Part shown: positions 1-12,862 of the stretch, in pieces | Layout: each line of letters opens with the position of its first letter | Numbering within the stretch: the stretch's first letter is position 1 | Source of the DNA: Acidimicrobiia bacterium | Lineage (GTDB): Bacteria > Actinomycetota > Acidimicrobiia > Acidimicrobiales > SKKL01 | Assembly (NCBI GenBank): GCA_016649895.1 | Contig: JAENWR010000002.1 | Location: forward strand, 26,749-90,748 | Reading direction: 5' to 3' | Length of the DNA stretch: 64,000 nt | The notes under the pieces: model-generated | The model's database searches: none | Seen by the model: only the letters and a program-made list of their open reading frames with translations | Told to the model about the DNA's origin: nothing | Position numbers and translations under genes: made by a program

Positions 1-937
1 TCGGCGGCGTCACCCGACCACTGGGGGGTCGGGGCCTTCTCGGTGCGCTCGACCCGGTGGTGCCCGGGTCACCCTTCTTCGCGCTGTCCTTCTTCGCAGC
101 GTCCTTCGACGTCGCCTTCGGCGATTCTGGTCGGCTCTTGCGCGTCGACTCGGTCGCGGTGGTGTCGATCGTCGCCGGCGCCGCACCAACGCCTCCGGCA
201 CCGTAGATCGCCTTCGAGATGTAGGCCTGCTGCCCAATCCGGTAGAGGTTCGACACGAAGAAGTAGATGACCAGGGCGGCCGCGAAGTTGAAGGAGATGA
301 ACGCGAAGAAGACAGGCATCACGCGCAGCAGGATCTTCTGCTGCTGGGGCATCTCGGCGTTCGGATTGCGGCCCGAGATCTGCTTCTGCTGGATGTAGGA
401 GGTTGCCGCCACCGCCACGATGAGTGCGATGTAGGGGAGACCTTCGACGAACGACACCTGTAGGGCCTTGGATGCCGCCCTGGACAGATCGAGGCCCCAC
501 GAGACCATCTCGGACTTCTCGGTGAGCGCTTGGTAGAGGGCGCTGTCGTGGCTGATGTACTTTGGGTCGAACGTGCCGTCGGAGATGCGGGTGAGGCCGT
601 TGATCACCTGGTACAAGATGATGAACACGGGCATCTGCAAGACCAGCGGAAGGCAGCTGCCCACCGGGTTGATCTTGTTCTCCTTGTAGAAGGCCAGTAG
701 CTCTTCGTTCATCTTCACGCGGTCGTCGGCGTGCTGCTGCTGGATCTTCTTCATCTCAGGGCCGAGCGCCTGCATGGTCATCATCGACCGTGTGCCCTTG
801 AGGGTCAGCGGGGTCACGATGATCATCACCGTCAGGGTGAGCAGAACGATGGCGCCACCGTAGGAGCCGCCGACGACCGGCAACTCGTAGAACCAGGCCA
901 GGAGCCCAGCGATCGCGTTGAAGAACGCGTCGAACAT
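1..937 (-). CDS. yidC: YidC membrane protein insertase (3' end missing)
   Basis: YidC/Oxa1-family insertase that places proteins in the cytoplasmic membrane, alone or with SecYEG. The gene reads leftwards off the window edge: 312 codons are open from ATG at 937 and no stop is seen. Membrane segments are visible around VLLTLTVMIIVTPLTL (residues about 32-47), SCLPLVLQMPVFIILY and VMPVFFAFISFNFAAALV. There is no large periplasmic domain before the first conserved segment, as in the short actinobacterial form. The visible C-terminal tail is rich in Lys, Ser and Ala, as expected for the ribosome-facing tail. Its ATG shares an A with the stop of yidD (TGATG), so the two are translationally coupled. 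Confidence 0.94.
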   Translation of the reverse strand, partial: MFDAFFNAIAGLLAWFYELPVVGGSYGGAIVLLTLTVMIIVTPLTLKGTRSMMTMQALGPEMKKIQQQHADDRVKMNEELLAFYKENKINPVGSCLPLVLQMPVFIILYQVINGLTRISDGTFDPKYISHDSALYQALTEKSEMVSWGLDLSRAASKALQVSFVEGLPYIALIVAVAATSYIQQKQISGRNPNAEMPQQQKILLRVMPVFFAFISFNFAAALVIYFFVSNLYRIGQQAYISKAIYGAGGVGAAPATIDTTATESTRKSRPESPKATSKDAAKKDSAKKGDPGTTGSSAPRRPRPPSGRVTPP

Positions 938-1284
938 CAGCAGGCCTTCCGTTCGTCGTCCGGCAGGGTGGCCGAACGGGGATGGGGAGATGGGTGGGTT
1001 CGCTCAGGCACGAGATCGATGCCGTGGGGGCCCCTGGGCCGGCAGCGGCCGAGGCGGCGCACGGCGAGCCACGAGCCGCGGCCAGCTCCGTGCACCTCGA
1101 GAGCTTCGAGCGCGTAGGTCGAGCACGAGGGGTAGAAGCGACACGGCGACCGCCGACCAGCGGCGCACCACCGATAGGCGCGCACCAGCCGGTGCAACAG
1201 CCCCGCCCGGAGCCCCATGCGTGGGAGATCGACGCCGCCGTCGTGCGCGAGGTCGAGACGGTGCTCGGTGTGGGTGGCGGTCAC
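937..1284 (-). CDS. yidD: YidD, membrane protein insertion efficiency factor
   Basis: Small YidD-family protein (115 aa) that aids YidC-dependent insertion at the inner face of the membrane. The family signature is clear: a [19 protein letters not shown] run with three Cys residues, followed by [11 protein letters not shown]. The N-terminus is extended and polar, and the C-terminus is Pro/His rich and variable, as in many actinobacteria. It overlaps rnpA upstream (ATG inside the rnpA end) and yidC downstream by single bases. This fits the conserved rpmH-rnpA-yidD-yidC operon. Confidence 0.93.
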   Translation of the reverse strand: MTATHTEHRLDLAHDGGVDLPRMGLRAGLLHRLVRAYRWCAAGRRSPCRFYPSCSTYALEALEVHGAGRGSWLAVRRLGRCRPRGPHGIDLVPERTHPSPHPRSATLPDDERKAC

Positions 1285-1649
1285 GGTCGATCGACCTGCG
1301 CCACTCGAGATGCGCCGGTGATCTGGTCGAGGGCCCGCTGCACGTGTCGTTCGAGCTCGGGGAACGTGAGGCCCGACGTCGCCACCGACCCGCCGACCAA
1401 GTATGCCCCCCGGGGTATGGGAGAGGCCGCGTGGAGCTGCCCGATGATGGCGCGCGACCGCCGCCGGAGGCGGTTCCGGGTCACGGCGTTGCCCGTTCGT
1501 TTGCCGAACGCACAGGCGACGCGCGGAGGGGTGCTCGGCGAGTCGGGCTCATCGGGGACATAGCTGATCCACACCGGACCAGAGCGAACCCGCCGCCCAT
1601 GGCGGCGGAGTTCGTCGAAGGTGGCCCGATCGCGGATGCGCCAGATCAG
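1281..1649 (-). CDS. rnpA: RNase P protein component (start uncertain)
   Basis: Protein subunit of ribonuclease P, which helps the RNase P RNA cleave tRNA 5' leaders. The core is recognisable: [17 protein letters not shown] at the N-terminus, the [20 protein letters not shown] block with the RNR signature, and a basic C-terminal helix. The start is the odd point. No ATG or GTG exists near the expected N-terminus in this frame. I use CTG at 1649, which overlaps the rpmH stop (CTGATC). The frame stays open upstream to GTG codons at 1802 and 1823, so a longer protein would contain the whole of rpmH in another frame, as described for Thermus rnpA. The C-terminal end overlaps yidD by 4 bases. Confidence 0.85.
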   Translation of the reverse strand: MIWRIRDRATFDELRRHGRRVRSGPVWISYVPDEPDSPSTPPRVACAFGKRTGNAVTRNRLRRRSRAIIGQLHAASPIPRGAYLVGGSVATSGLTFPELERHVQRALDQITGASRVAQVDRP

Positions 1650-1780
1650 GCCGACAGCCGGCTCCGGCCCTTGCGGCGACGCGCCTTCAGCACGGCGCGG
1701 CCGGCGCGGTCGGCCATGCGATGGCGGAACCCGTGGCGCCTGGCGCGACGACGGGTGTTGGGCTGGAAAGTACGCTTCAC
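1646..1780 (-). CDS. rpmH: 50S ribosomal protein L34
   Basis: Ribosomal protein L34 of the large subunit, 44 residues. It begins [19 protein letters not shown] and continues with basic, Arg/Lys-rich sequence ending RKGRSRLSA, an unmistakable L34. The start is GTG at 1780, preceded by an AGGAGG ribosome-binding site 7 bases upstream, which fixes the start. It is the first gene of the leftward rpmH-rnpA-yidD-yidC operon and diverges from dnaA. Its stop codon overlaps the probable rnpA start. Confidence 0.96.
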   Translation of the reverse strand: MKRTFQPNTRRRARRHGFRHRMADRAGRAVLKARRRKGRSRLSA

Positions 1781-2302
1781 GGAATGGCCTCCTCGGGCCC
1801 ACGGAACCTGCCGCGGGCGGCACCCCCGCCCACGGGAACCGTGGCAGGGGACGATCGTCGAGCGGACACCGACCTCACCGAACCGCCCACACGATGGAAC
1901 TGTGACGACGACGCGCTCGGATCGGCACGGGGTCGCGCCTGGCGCAAGGCTAGAGGTACGCATCGGCGATGAGCAACTACACCGGCGTCACCCTCGCGCC
2001 GCGGCCGACCGCCCCGATCCCGCCTCCATACCCCCGTGGATGCCCGCCCGAAATAACATTCATGTGGTTCAAGGGTGCTGACCAGGGACGATCTTGCCCG
2101 GGTTGTGCGCTCGTGCAAGGGGTTCGTGGGCGGTGCTAGGTTCCGATCCTCGTCAGGAGGGTTCTCCGGACGACCACGAGGTGTCGGTGTCGAGACCTCC
2201 CTTGGGACACCCGGGAACCGTTGCCCCGGGCACCCTCATGCGTTTTCCACAGCTGTGGACCGGGTTGTGGATGTCGAGTCGTTCAGTGGAGGCGTCAGAC
2301 AG
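1781..2302. promoter_or_regulatory. rpmH/dnaA divergent intergenic region with DnaA-like boxes
   Basis: This 522-base gap separates the leftward rpmH operon from dnaA and must hold both promoters. Its right part carries three DnaA-box-like sequences: TTTTCCACA at 2243-2251, TGTGGAC at 2254-2260 and TGTGGATG at 2266-2273. All resemble the consensus TTATCCACA or its complement. They sit 30-60 bases before the dnaA start chosen here, which fits autoregulation of dnaA. No other gene is visible in the gap; open frames here have no plausible starts or homology that I recognise. Confidence 0.55.
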
Positions 2303-3712
2303 GTGCGTGAAGCTGGTGTGCTGTGGGGCGCCTGCTCCGAGATCCTGAGGGCGCAGGTCTCCGAGGCCGTCTGGCTCACCTCGTTCAACTCCGCCGAACC
2401 TCTCGCCCTCGACCACGGCGTGCTCACCCTCACCGTGCCGAGCTCGGTGGTGAAGGAGCGCATCGAAGGCCGCTACCTCGCTCTGGTGCGCGACGCGCTG
2501 GTCGAGGCCGGCGCCGACGACATCGCCCTGGCCATCGAGGTCGCCACCGGGATCGCCGAAGCCGATGCCGGCTTCGAGGCGCTCGACGGTGGCGATGCCG
2601 ACCGCATCATCGCCGAGGTGACCCCGGGCCCCGCCACGATCACCGCACCAGGCATCGATGATCGGGCCGGTCCGGCGCCCACCCCCGGCGGCGGCGAGCC
2701 TCGCTACACCTTCGAGGCGTTCGTCATCGGGTCGTCGAACCGCTTCGCGCACGCCGCGGCGCTGTCGGTGGCCGAGCAGCCCGGACGCTCCTACAACCCG
2801 TTGTTCATCCACGGGCATGCCGGACTCGGCAAGACCCACCTCTTGCAGGCCATCGCCCACTACGTGCGCAGCGTGTACCCCCGCTACACGGTGCGCTACG
2901 TCACCACCGAGAACTTCCTCAACCAGTTCGTCGACGCCATCCGCACCAACACGCCGAACGACTTCAAACGTCGCTACCGCGAGATCGACGTGCTCCTCCT
3001 CGACGACATCCAGTTCATCGAAGGTCGCGAAGGACTCCAGGAGGAGCTCTTCCACACCTTCAACCACCTCCACGACGCCAACCGCCAGATCGTGCTGTCG
3101 TCGGATCGACCCCCCGATGCGATGTCGACCCTCGAGGACCGGCTCCGCAGCCGCTTCAAGATGGGCCTCATCACCGACATCCAGCCGCCCGACTTCGAGA
3201 CGCGGCTCGCCATCGTTCGCAAGAAGGCCGAACGGGAGACCACGTGGATCCCGCCCGACGTGCTCGAGTTCATCGCCACGCACGTGAAGGACAACATCCG
3301 CGAGCTCGAGGGGGCCCTCATCCGGGTATCGGCCTACGCGAGCCTCACGAAGGAGGCACTGTCGGCCGAGCTCGCCGAGCGGATCCTCGGCGACCTCATC
3401 GGCGACACCCAACCCCGCCTCATCACCCCGCAGCTCATCCTCGAGGCCACGTCGAAGATGTTCGATTACCCCATCGAGGAGATCATCGGGAAGAGCCGAC
3501 GGCGTCCGCTCGTGACCTCGCGTCAGATCTCGATGTACGTGTTCCGCGAGATCACCGACCTCAGCTACCCGGCCATCGCCCGCGAGTTCGGGGGCCGCGA
3601 CCACACCACGGTGATCCACGCGGTCGAGAAGATCTCGGCCCTCATGAAGGAACGACGTCAGATCTACGATCAGGTCACCGAGCTGATGCAGGTCATCCGG
3701 GGCGCCGACTGA
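2303..3712 (+). CDS. dnaA: Chromosomal replication initiator DnaA
   Basis: AAA+ initiator that binds DnaA boxes and opens oriC. In 469 residues it shows domain I (LWGACSEILRAQVSEAVW), a variable linker, the ATPase domain with Walker A GHAGLGKTHLL and Walker B VLLLDDIQFI, and the C-terminal DNA-binding domain with the signature FGGRDHTTVIHAVEKI. I chose GTG at 2303 because a GGAGG lies 11 bases upstream and domain I begins at once after it. The frame is open back to 2075, but that extension does not resemble DnaA and contains the DnaA-like boxes. GTG at 2267 is an alternative. Confidence 0.97.
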   Translation: MREAGVLWGACSEILRAQVSEAVWLTSFNSAEPLALDHGVLTLTVPSSVVKERIEGRYLALVRDALVEAGADDIALAIEVATGIAEADAGFEALDGGDADRIIAEVTPGPATITAPGIDDRAGPAPTPGGGEPRYTFEAFVIGSSNRFAHAAALSVAEQPGRSYNPLFIHGHAGLGKTHLLQAIAHYVRSVYPRYTVRYVTTENFLNQFVDAIRTNTPNDFKRRYREIDVLLLDDIQFIEGREGLQEELFHTFNHLHDANRQIVLSSDRPPDAMSTLEDRLRSRFKMGLITDIQPPDFETRLAIVRKKAERETTWIPPDVLEFIATHVKDNIRELEGALIRVSAYASLTKEALSAELAERILGDLIGDTQPRLITPQLILEATSKMFDYPIEEIIGKSRRRPLVTSRQISMYVFREITDLSYPAIAREFGGRDHTTVIHAVEKISALMKERRQIYDQVTELMQVIRGAD

Positions 3713-3962
3713 TGTCGCGCTGGTCCGGGGACAAACTGGTGGACGAGCTGTGGGTATCGCCAAGTTCGCGGGGGAGGGCTGGCACTCTGTCCACCGAACG
3801 ACACGCCTGTGATTTCGCTGCTGTGCATGGCTGGGGACGAACCGCGCGGTTCGACACCACTGCTGACCTGCGCAGATGTCACGTCATCCACAATCCACAG
3901 CGCTTATTACGACCATCACCGGATCAACAGGTTCAGATCAACATAGAAAGCGGGAACCCAAG
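3713..3962. other. oriC: Probable replication origin (oriC), dnaA-dnaN intergenic
   Basis: The gap between dnaA and dnaN is the usual oriC position in actinobacteria. It holds adjacent DnaA-box-like sequences TCATCCACA (3884-3892) and CAATCCACA (3891-3899), plus weaker ones such as CTGTCCACC (3786-3794) and a GGTGGAC element near 3738-3744. The stretch 3900-3950 is unusually AT-rich for this genome (GCTTATTACG, GATCAACAGG), a candidate unwinding element. The assignment rests on position and box-like motifs; strand-skew was not computed. Confidence 0.7.
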
Positions 3963-5066
3963 GTGAAGTTCCGATGCGAGCGCGAGGTCCTCGTCGAGGC
4001 CCTGGCGACTGCCGGCCGAGCGGTGTCGAACCGTGGCGGCACCCTGACGGCCCTCACCGGCATCCGTGCCGAACTGGTGGGCGACCGACTGACCCTCACC
4101 GGCACCGACCTCGACCTGACGATCTCGGTCGAGCTCGAGGTGTCGGGCGACGGCGACGGTGTGGTGGTTCTCCCCGCCAAGCTCACCTCCGACATCGTGC
4201 GGGCCTTTGGTGAGGGGAAGGTCGAGGTCACGGTTGGCGACGAGGAAGCCGAGATCGTCTCCGGCGCCGCCACCTTCACCGTGCTCCTGTTGGCACCCGA
4301 AGGGTTCCCGGTGCAGAAGCCGAGCGAGGCCGAGGCGGTGAACGTGCCGGCGAAGTCCTTCGCCACGGCCGTGAAGAAGGTGGTGCGGGCGGCGAGCCGC
4401 GACGAGACCCGCTCGGTCGCGCTCACCGGCGTGCTCATGGCGTCCGAGGACGGCGGGCTGCGGCTGGTGGCCACCGATTCGTACCGCTTGGCTCTCAGCG
4501 ACCTGCCCGGCGTGTCGCTGCTCGAAGAATCGGCGCAGGTCATCGTGCCGGCGCGGGCCCTCTCGGAGCTGGTGCGCCTCATCGGCAACAGCGACGACAC
4601 CGTCGCCGTTCGACTCGACCAGGGCACGGCATCGTTCAGCCTCGGGGCCAAGCAGATCACCACCCGCCTCATCGAGGCCGAGTACCCGAACTACCGAGGG
4701 CTCATCCCGGCGAGCCAACCCAACCGCCTCACGGTCGGTCGCGAGGCGCTGCTCGAAGCGGTCCGGCGTGTCGCCCTGATGGTGCAGAGCACCCCGACAC
4801 CGATCCGCCTGGTGTCGACCTCCGAGCAGCTCGAGCTCATGGCGATCACTCCCGATCGAGGCGAGGCTCGTGAGGGTCTCGATGCCCAGTACGAAGGCGA
4901 GGACCTCACGGTGGCGTTCAACCCCGAATACCTTCTCGACGGGCTCGATGCCACCCAGGGCGACGAGGTCACCCTGCAGACCGTCGACGGGCTCAAGCCC
5001 GCGCTCCTGCGCTCGAACGACGACGAGGGCTTCCTCTACCTGTTGATGCCCGTCCGGGTCTCCTGA
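3963..5066 (+). CDS. dnaN: DNA polymerase III sliding clamp (beta subunit)
   Basis: Ring-shaped processivity clamp of the replicative polymerase, 367 aa. It begins VKFRCEREVLVEALATAGRA and has the three repeated clamp domains, ending in the typical LLMPVRVS C-terminus. The start is GTG at 3963; the frame is open to 3876, but those 29 residues lie in the oriC region and do not match the family. The gene follows dnaA and oriC and is 9 bases from recF, the standard replication cluster. Confidence 0.97.
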   Translation: MKFRCEREVLVEALATAGRAVSNRGGTLTALTGIRAELVGDRLTLTGTDLDLTISVELEVSGDGDGVVVLPAKLTSDIVRAFGEGKVEVTVGDEEAEIVSGAATFTVLLLAPEGFPVQKPSEAEAVNVPAKSFATAVKKVVRAASRDETRSVALTGVLMASEDGGLRLVATDSYRLALSDLPGVSLLEESAQVIVPARALSELVRLIGNSDDTVAVRLDQGTASFSLGAKQITTRLIEAEYPNYRGLIPASQPNRLTVGREALLEAVRRVALMVQSTPTPIRLVSTSEQLELMAITPDRGEAREGLDAQYEGEDLTVAFNPEYLLDGLDATQGDEVTLQTVDGLKPALLRSNDDEGFLYLLMPVRVS

Positions 5067-5075
5067 CCCGGCGCC

Positions 5076-6185
5076 GTGCGAGTCGATCGCCTCTGGCTCA
5101 CCGACTTCCGCAGCTACGCCAGCGCCGAGCTCCAGTTGGCGCCGGGGCTGACGGCGGTGGTCGGAGCCAACGGCGAGGGCAAGACCAATCTGGTGGAGGC
5201 CATCGTGTTCCTGGCCACCCTCGGTTCGTTCCGGGGCGCGCCCAACGACGCGCTCGTGCGTCTCGGGGCGCATCAGGCGGTCGTCCGGGCGGAGGGGGAG
5301 CGCGACGGCAGGGCGCTGCTGATCGAGGCCGAGCTGGCGGCTGGCGGCCGCAGCCGGGTGCTCGTGAACCGCCAACGCCTGGCGCGCACCCGCGATCTGT
5401 TGGGTGCGCTGCGCGTGACGGTGTTCGCGCCCGACGACCTCGAGCTGGTGAAGGGGGGGCCGGCCGAGCGCCGTCGCTACCTCGATGACCTCTTGGTGGC
5501 GGTCGATCCGCGCCACGACCGCACCCGATCGGACCTCGACCGGGTGCTGCGACAGCGCAACGCGCTCCTGAAGCAGGTGGGCGGGCGCCTCGACCCCGAC
5601 GCCGCAGCCACCCTCGACGTGTGGGACACCCGCCTGGCCACGGCCGGCGCTGCCCTCGGTCGAGCCCGTCGAGAGCTGGTGGCGAACCTGGCACCGCTCC
5701 TCGGGTCGGCGTACGACGCGGTGGCGAGCGAGGCAGCCGAGGTGCACATCGTGCACGCATCGGAGTGGCTGGATCAGGGCTACGCCGAGGTGCTCGCCGA
5801 GGGTCGGGCCGCCGACGTACGGCGAGGCCTCACCCTCATCGGGCCTCACCGCGACGATGTCGAGCTGTCGATCGGACCGATGCCGGCCCGCACCCATGTG
5901 TCGCAGGGCGAGCAGCGGTCGTTGGCCTTCGCGCTGCGCATGGCTGGCCACACCTTGGTGACCGCCGAGGTGGGCTCCCCCCCGGTGCTCGTGCTCGACG
6001 ATGTGTTCTCCGAGCTTGACTCCGGCCGTAGCGACTCGCTCCTCGAGGCTCTCCCCATCGGGCAGACGATCCTGACGACCGCTGGACGCTTGCCGCCGGG
6101 TGCACGACCCCAGCTCACGGTGCGGGTCGCCGGGGGCGATCTCACCACCGACTCCCCGGGCGTGCCTCCGGTCGGCACCGCCTGA
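5076..6185 (+). CDS. recF: DNA replication and repair protein RecF
   Basis: SMC-like ATPase that helps load RecA at single-stranded gaps through RecFOR. The 369-residue protein shows an N-terminal Walker A, GANGEGKTNLVEAI, a signature region HVSQGEQRSLAFALRM and a C-terminal Walker B, PVLVLDDVFSELD. The start is GTG, giving VRVDRLWLTDFRSY, which matches family N-termini. It sits 9 bases after dnaN and 22 bases before the DUF721 gene, so it is probably cotranscribed. Confidence 0.95.
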   Translation: MRVDRLWLTDFRSYASAELQLAPGLTAVVGANGEGKTNLVEAIVFLATLGSFRGAPNDALVRLGAHQAVVRAEGERDGRALLIEAELAAGGRSRVLVNRQRLARTRDLLGALRVTVFAPDDLELVKGGPAERRRYLDDLLVAVDPRHDRTRSDLDRVLRQRNALLKQVGGRLDPDAAATLDVWDTRLATAGAALGRARRELVANLAPLLGSAYDAVASEAAEVHIVHASEWLDQGYAEVLAEGRAADVRRGLTLIGPHRDDVELSIGPMPARTHVSQGEQRSLAFALRMAGHTLVTAEVGSPPVLVLDDVFSELDSGRSDSLLEALPIGQTILTTAGRLPPGARPQLTVRVAGGDLTTDSPGVPPVGTA

Positions 6186-6207
6186 CCGCAGGTGCGACGA
6201 TGGCCCG

Positions 6208-6534
6208 ATGCCGTGGTCACCTCTTCCCGATGCCGATGGCCCGCCGCCGCAGAAGGTTGGCGAGTCGGTCGAGCGGGTGCTCCGCAGTCTCGGCGCTCCT
6301 CCCGTGGCGACGCTGAGCCTGCTGTTCGAGGCGTGGCCGGAGGTGGTGGGGGAGTCGATCGCATCGGCCACTCGGCCGTTGGCGCTCGAGGGTGGCCGGC
6401 TCTCGGTGGCGGTCCCCGACGGCGGCTGGGCGAGCCAGTTGCGGTGGATGGAGGTCGACCTGCTGGGGCGCATCGCGAAGCGCCTCGGCGAGGGTGTGGT
6501 CACTGGTCTCGACGTGCGCGTCCGCCCCGGCTGA
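6208..6534 (+). CDS. DUF721 (DciA-like) protein
   Basis: A 108-residue DUF721 protein. Members near recF/gyrB in actinobacteria are related to DciA, the ancestral helicase-loading factor; that role is inferred from family and position. The core is visible as LFEAWPEVVGESIASATRP followed by GGRLSVAVPDGGWASQLRW. I start at ATG 6208 (MPWSPLPDADG); the frame is open further upstream, but only inside recF. It lies between recF and the gyrB leader, as expected for the cluster. Confidence 0.88.
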   Translation: MPWSPLPDADGPPPQKVGESVERVLRSLGAPPVATLSLLFEAWPEVVGESIASATRPLALEGGRLSVAVPDGGWASQLRWMEVDLLGRIAKRLGEGVVTGLDVRVRPG

Positions 6535-6627
6535 AACCCTCGGGCGACATCGTCGCTCACCGGCCTCGGTTCGGTCACGAACGGCCTGGCGGCTGGTACA
6601 CTCGACCTATCGCGATTCCCGGCCTGA

Positions 6628-11291
<4,664 letters not shown>

Positions 11292-11386
11292 TCGGGCCTC
11301 GCTCCTCGGGCCGTGCCAGTCGACGCGGTTCACATTCGAGCAGGACGTCCTTCCCCCCTCTCCCACGTCACGAGGAGGTTGGGCGC

Positions 11387-11809
11387 GTGCTCATCTCACG
11401 ACCGAAGTCAGTTCTCGCCGGATCACGAGGCCCCGCGGCGGTGCCGCGTCGCGACGGCGGCCAGGTGGTACCGCTCATCGCCGTGCTCATCGTGGTGATG
11501 GGCGCCATCGCGTTCGGCGTGGTCACCGTCGGAGGTGTCCTGATCGATCGCGCGGTGGCCCGTTCGGCCGCCGACGCCGCGGCGCTCGCAGCGGCCGCCG
11601 GTGACGACACCGATGCCGCCGAGGTGGCTCGCGCCAACGGAGCCGACTTGGTACGCGTCGTCCGCGGTGGCGACGAGGTGGAGGTGACGGTCGAGGTGGG
11701 TCGCACCCAGGCCCGCGCCCGGGCGCGGGCCGTGCGCACGGTGGTGCCGCCGCCCGGGGAGGTGGTCACGCCATCCGCCGTGCCGAGGAGCGGCGACGCG
11801 ATCCCGTAA
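11387..11809 (+). CDS. TadE/TadG-like pilus-assembly protein
   Basis: A 140-residue protein with a basic N-terminus, one hydrophobic segment GQVVPLIAVLIVVMGAIAFG, then DRAVARSAADAAALAAAAG. This layout is typical of TadE/TadG-like pseudopilin-type proteins, where a Gln/Glu-led hydrophobic helix is followed by an Ala-rich helix. No tad ATPase or peptidase genes are near, so it is isolated from a Flp pilus operon. The start is GTG at 11387, and the gene ends 10 bases before the DUF3566 gene. The family call is good; a role in secretion or pilus assembly is inferred. Confidence 0.7.
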   Translation: MLISRPKSVLAGSRGPAAVPRRDGGQVVPLIAVLIVVMGAIAFGVVTVGGVLIDRAVARSAADAAALAAAAGDDTDAAEVARANGADLVRVVRGGDEVEVTVEVGRTQARARARAVRTVVPPPGEVVTPSAVPRSGDAIP

Positions 11810-11812
11810 GCT
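11807..11812 (+). promoter_or_regulatory. Candidate leaderless -10 element of the DUF3566 gene
   Basis: TAAGCT lies 7 bases before the ATG at 11820. This is the spacing of an actinobacterial -10 hexamer whose transcript starts at the A of the start codon. No Shine-Dalgarno sequence is present between. It overlaps the stop of the previous gene. Confidence 0.45.
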
Positions 11813-11819
11813 CCTCCGG

Positions 11820-12524
11820 ATGTCCGATCGTCCAGGGGTGGACGCCCCCACCGAAGACGGCGCAGGGCCCCAGTCGGGTTCCGGGCCTGCCGATGCCGGA
11901 CCCGACGCGTCCGACGATCGCCCCACCGATGTGCGCAGCGGCATCAAGGACCTCTTCGCAGCCGACCTCTTCGGTGCCGGCCCCAGCGATCCGCCGGCCG
12001 CACCTTCCCCGAGTCGGCCGGAGGCGGCCGAGCCCACCGAGGCGGCGAGCAGTGGACGTCTCCGGCTCCGCGAGCTGCTCGGCGGCGACGATCGCTCCGA
12101 TCAGCAGGAGGACCCGTCGTTGCCGGGCTGGACCCGCGGCAAGCTGCGGGCCCGCAAGGTGCACCGCATCGTCCGGCGGGTCGACCCGTGGTCGGTGCTC
12201 AAGTTCTCGTTGATGTTCTTCTTCTGCGTCTGGCTGATGGCGGTGATCTCGGGCGTGCTCATCTGGGGCGTCGCCGTCGGGTCGGGCACCGTCGAGAACC
12301 TCGAGGGCTTCATCGCGCGACTCCTGTCGTTCGATGAGTTCCACTTCAACGCCGATCAGATATTCCGCCTCTTCGCCATGGGCGGGCTCATCATGGTGTT
12401 CCTGGCCACCGCCCTCGCCGCGATCTTGTCGGTGCTGTTCAACCTCATCAGCGATCTGATCGGCGGCATCCGCGTCACGGTCATCGAGGAGGAGACCACC
12501 CGTCGGATCGTGCGTCGGCCATGA
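11820..12524 (+). CDS. DUF3566 membrane protein
   Basis: A 234-residue protein with an acidic, Pro/Ala-rich cytoplasmic N-terminus of about 100 residues. It is followed by a basic stretch and two membrane segments, SLMFFFCVWLMAVISGVLIW and a second near residues 185-215 (LFAMGGLIMVFLATALAAIL), joined by a polar loop. This is the DUF3566 arrangement found just after gyrA in many actinobacteria, including mycobacteria. Its function is unknown; interaction with cell-envelope or division factors has been suggested for relatives. The ATG at 11820 has no ribosome-binding site and seems leaderless. Confidence 0.88.
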   Translation: MSDRPGVDAPTEDGAGPQSGSGPADAGPDASDDRPTDVRSGIKDLFAADLFGAGPSDPPAAPSPSRPEAAEPTEAASSGRLRLRELLGGDDRSDQQEDPSLPGWTRGKLRARKVHRIVRRVDPWSVLKFSLMFFFCVWLMAVISGVLIWGVAVGSGTVENLEGFIARLLSFDEFHFNADQIFRLFAMGGLIMVFLATALAAILSVLFNLISDLIGGIRVTVIEEETTRRIVRRP

Positions 12525-12589
12525 CCCGCCGTGCACCGGATCTCGGGTGGCCCGACGTCGTGGTGGGCGACTACGGTGCATCGTCCTGC

Positions 12590-12663
<74 letters not shown>

Positions 12664-12722
12664 CGCAACCAGCTGCCGGTCCCACCGGTCAGCGAACCCG
12701 CAGGCCGCCGGAGGGAACCCCC

Positions 12723-12860
12723 GTGACGATGATCCGACGAGCGCTCATGGCCCTCGGGGTCGCCGGGCTGGTGGCGGCCGTGCTGCGCCTACGAGGTTCG
12801 GGCGGCACCCCTCCGAGCGAGGGTGGCTGGCGCGAGCTCAGCGGCCCGGATCTGCGCTGA
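12723..12860 (+). CDS. 45-residue membrane peptide next to tRNA-Ile (DLW-39-like position)
   Basis: A small gene starting at GTG 12723, behind a strong GGAGGG 6-7 bases upstream. The peptide begins MTMIRRALMALGVAGLVAAV and then is polar, ending SEGGWRELSGPDLR. It has one short N-terminal membrane helix after two Arg residues. Its place, just after the gyrA/DUF3566/tRNA-Ile block, is that of the DLW-39 family small proteins of actinobacteria; the similarity in layout is inferred and not proven. It ends 2 bases before the next gene and is probably its operon partner. Confidence 0.65.
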   Translation: MTMIRRALMALGVAGLVAAVLRLRGSGGTPPSEGGWRELSGPDLR

Positions 12861-12862
12861 AG

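Noticed and set aside
2075..2302. Upstream in-frame extension of dnaA
   Set aside because: Not similar to DnaA, contains DnaA-like boxes, and no ribosome-binding site precedes it.
2153..3763. Open frame of 536 codons antisense to dnaA
   Set aside because: Shadow of dnaA; composition dominated by Val/Asp/Gly/His and no motif.
3933..6578. Open frame of 881 codons antisense to dnaN, recF and DUF721
   Set aside because: It crosses three real genes, has shadow composition and no recognisable domain.
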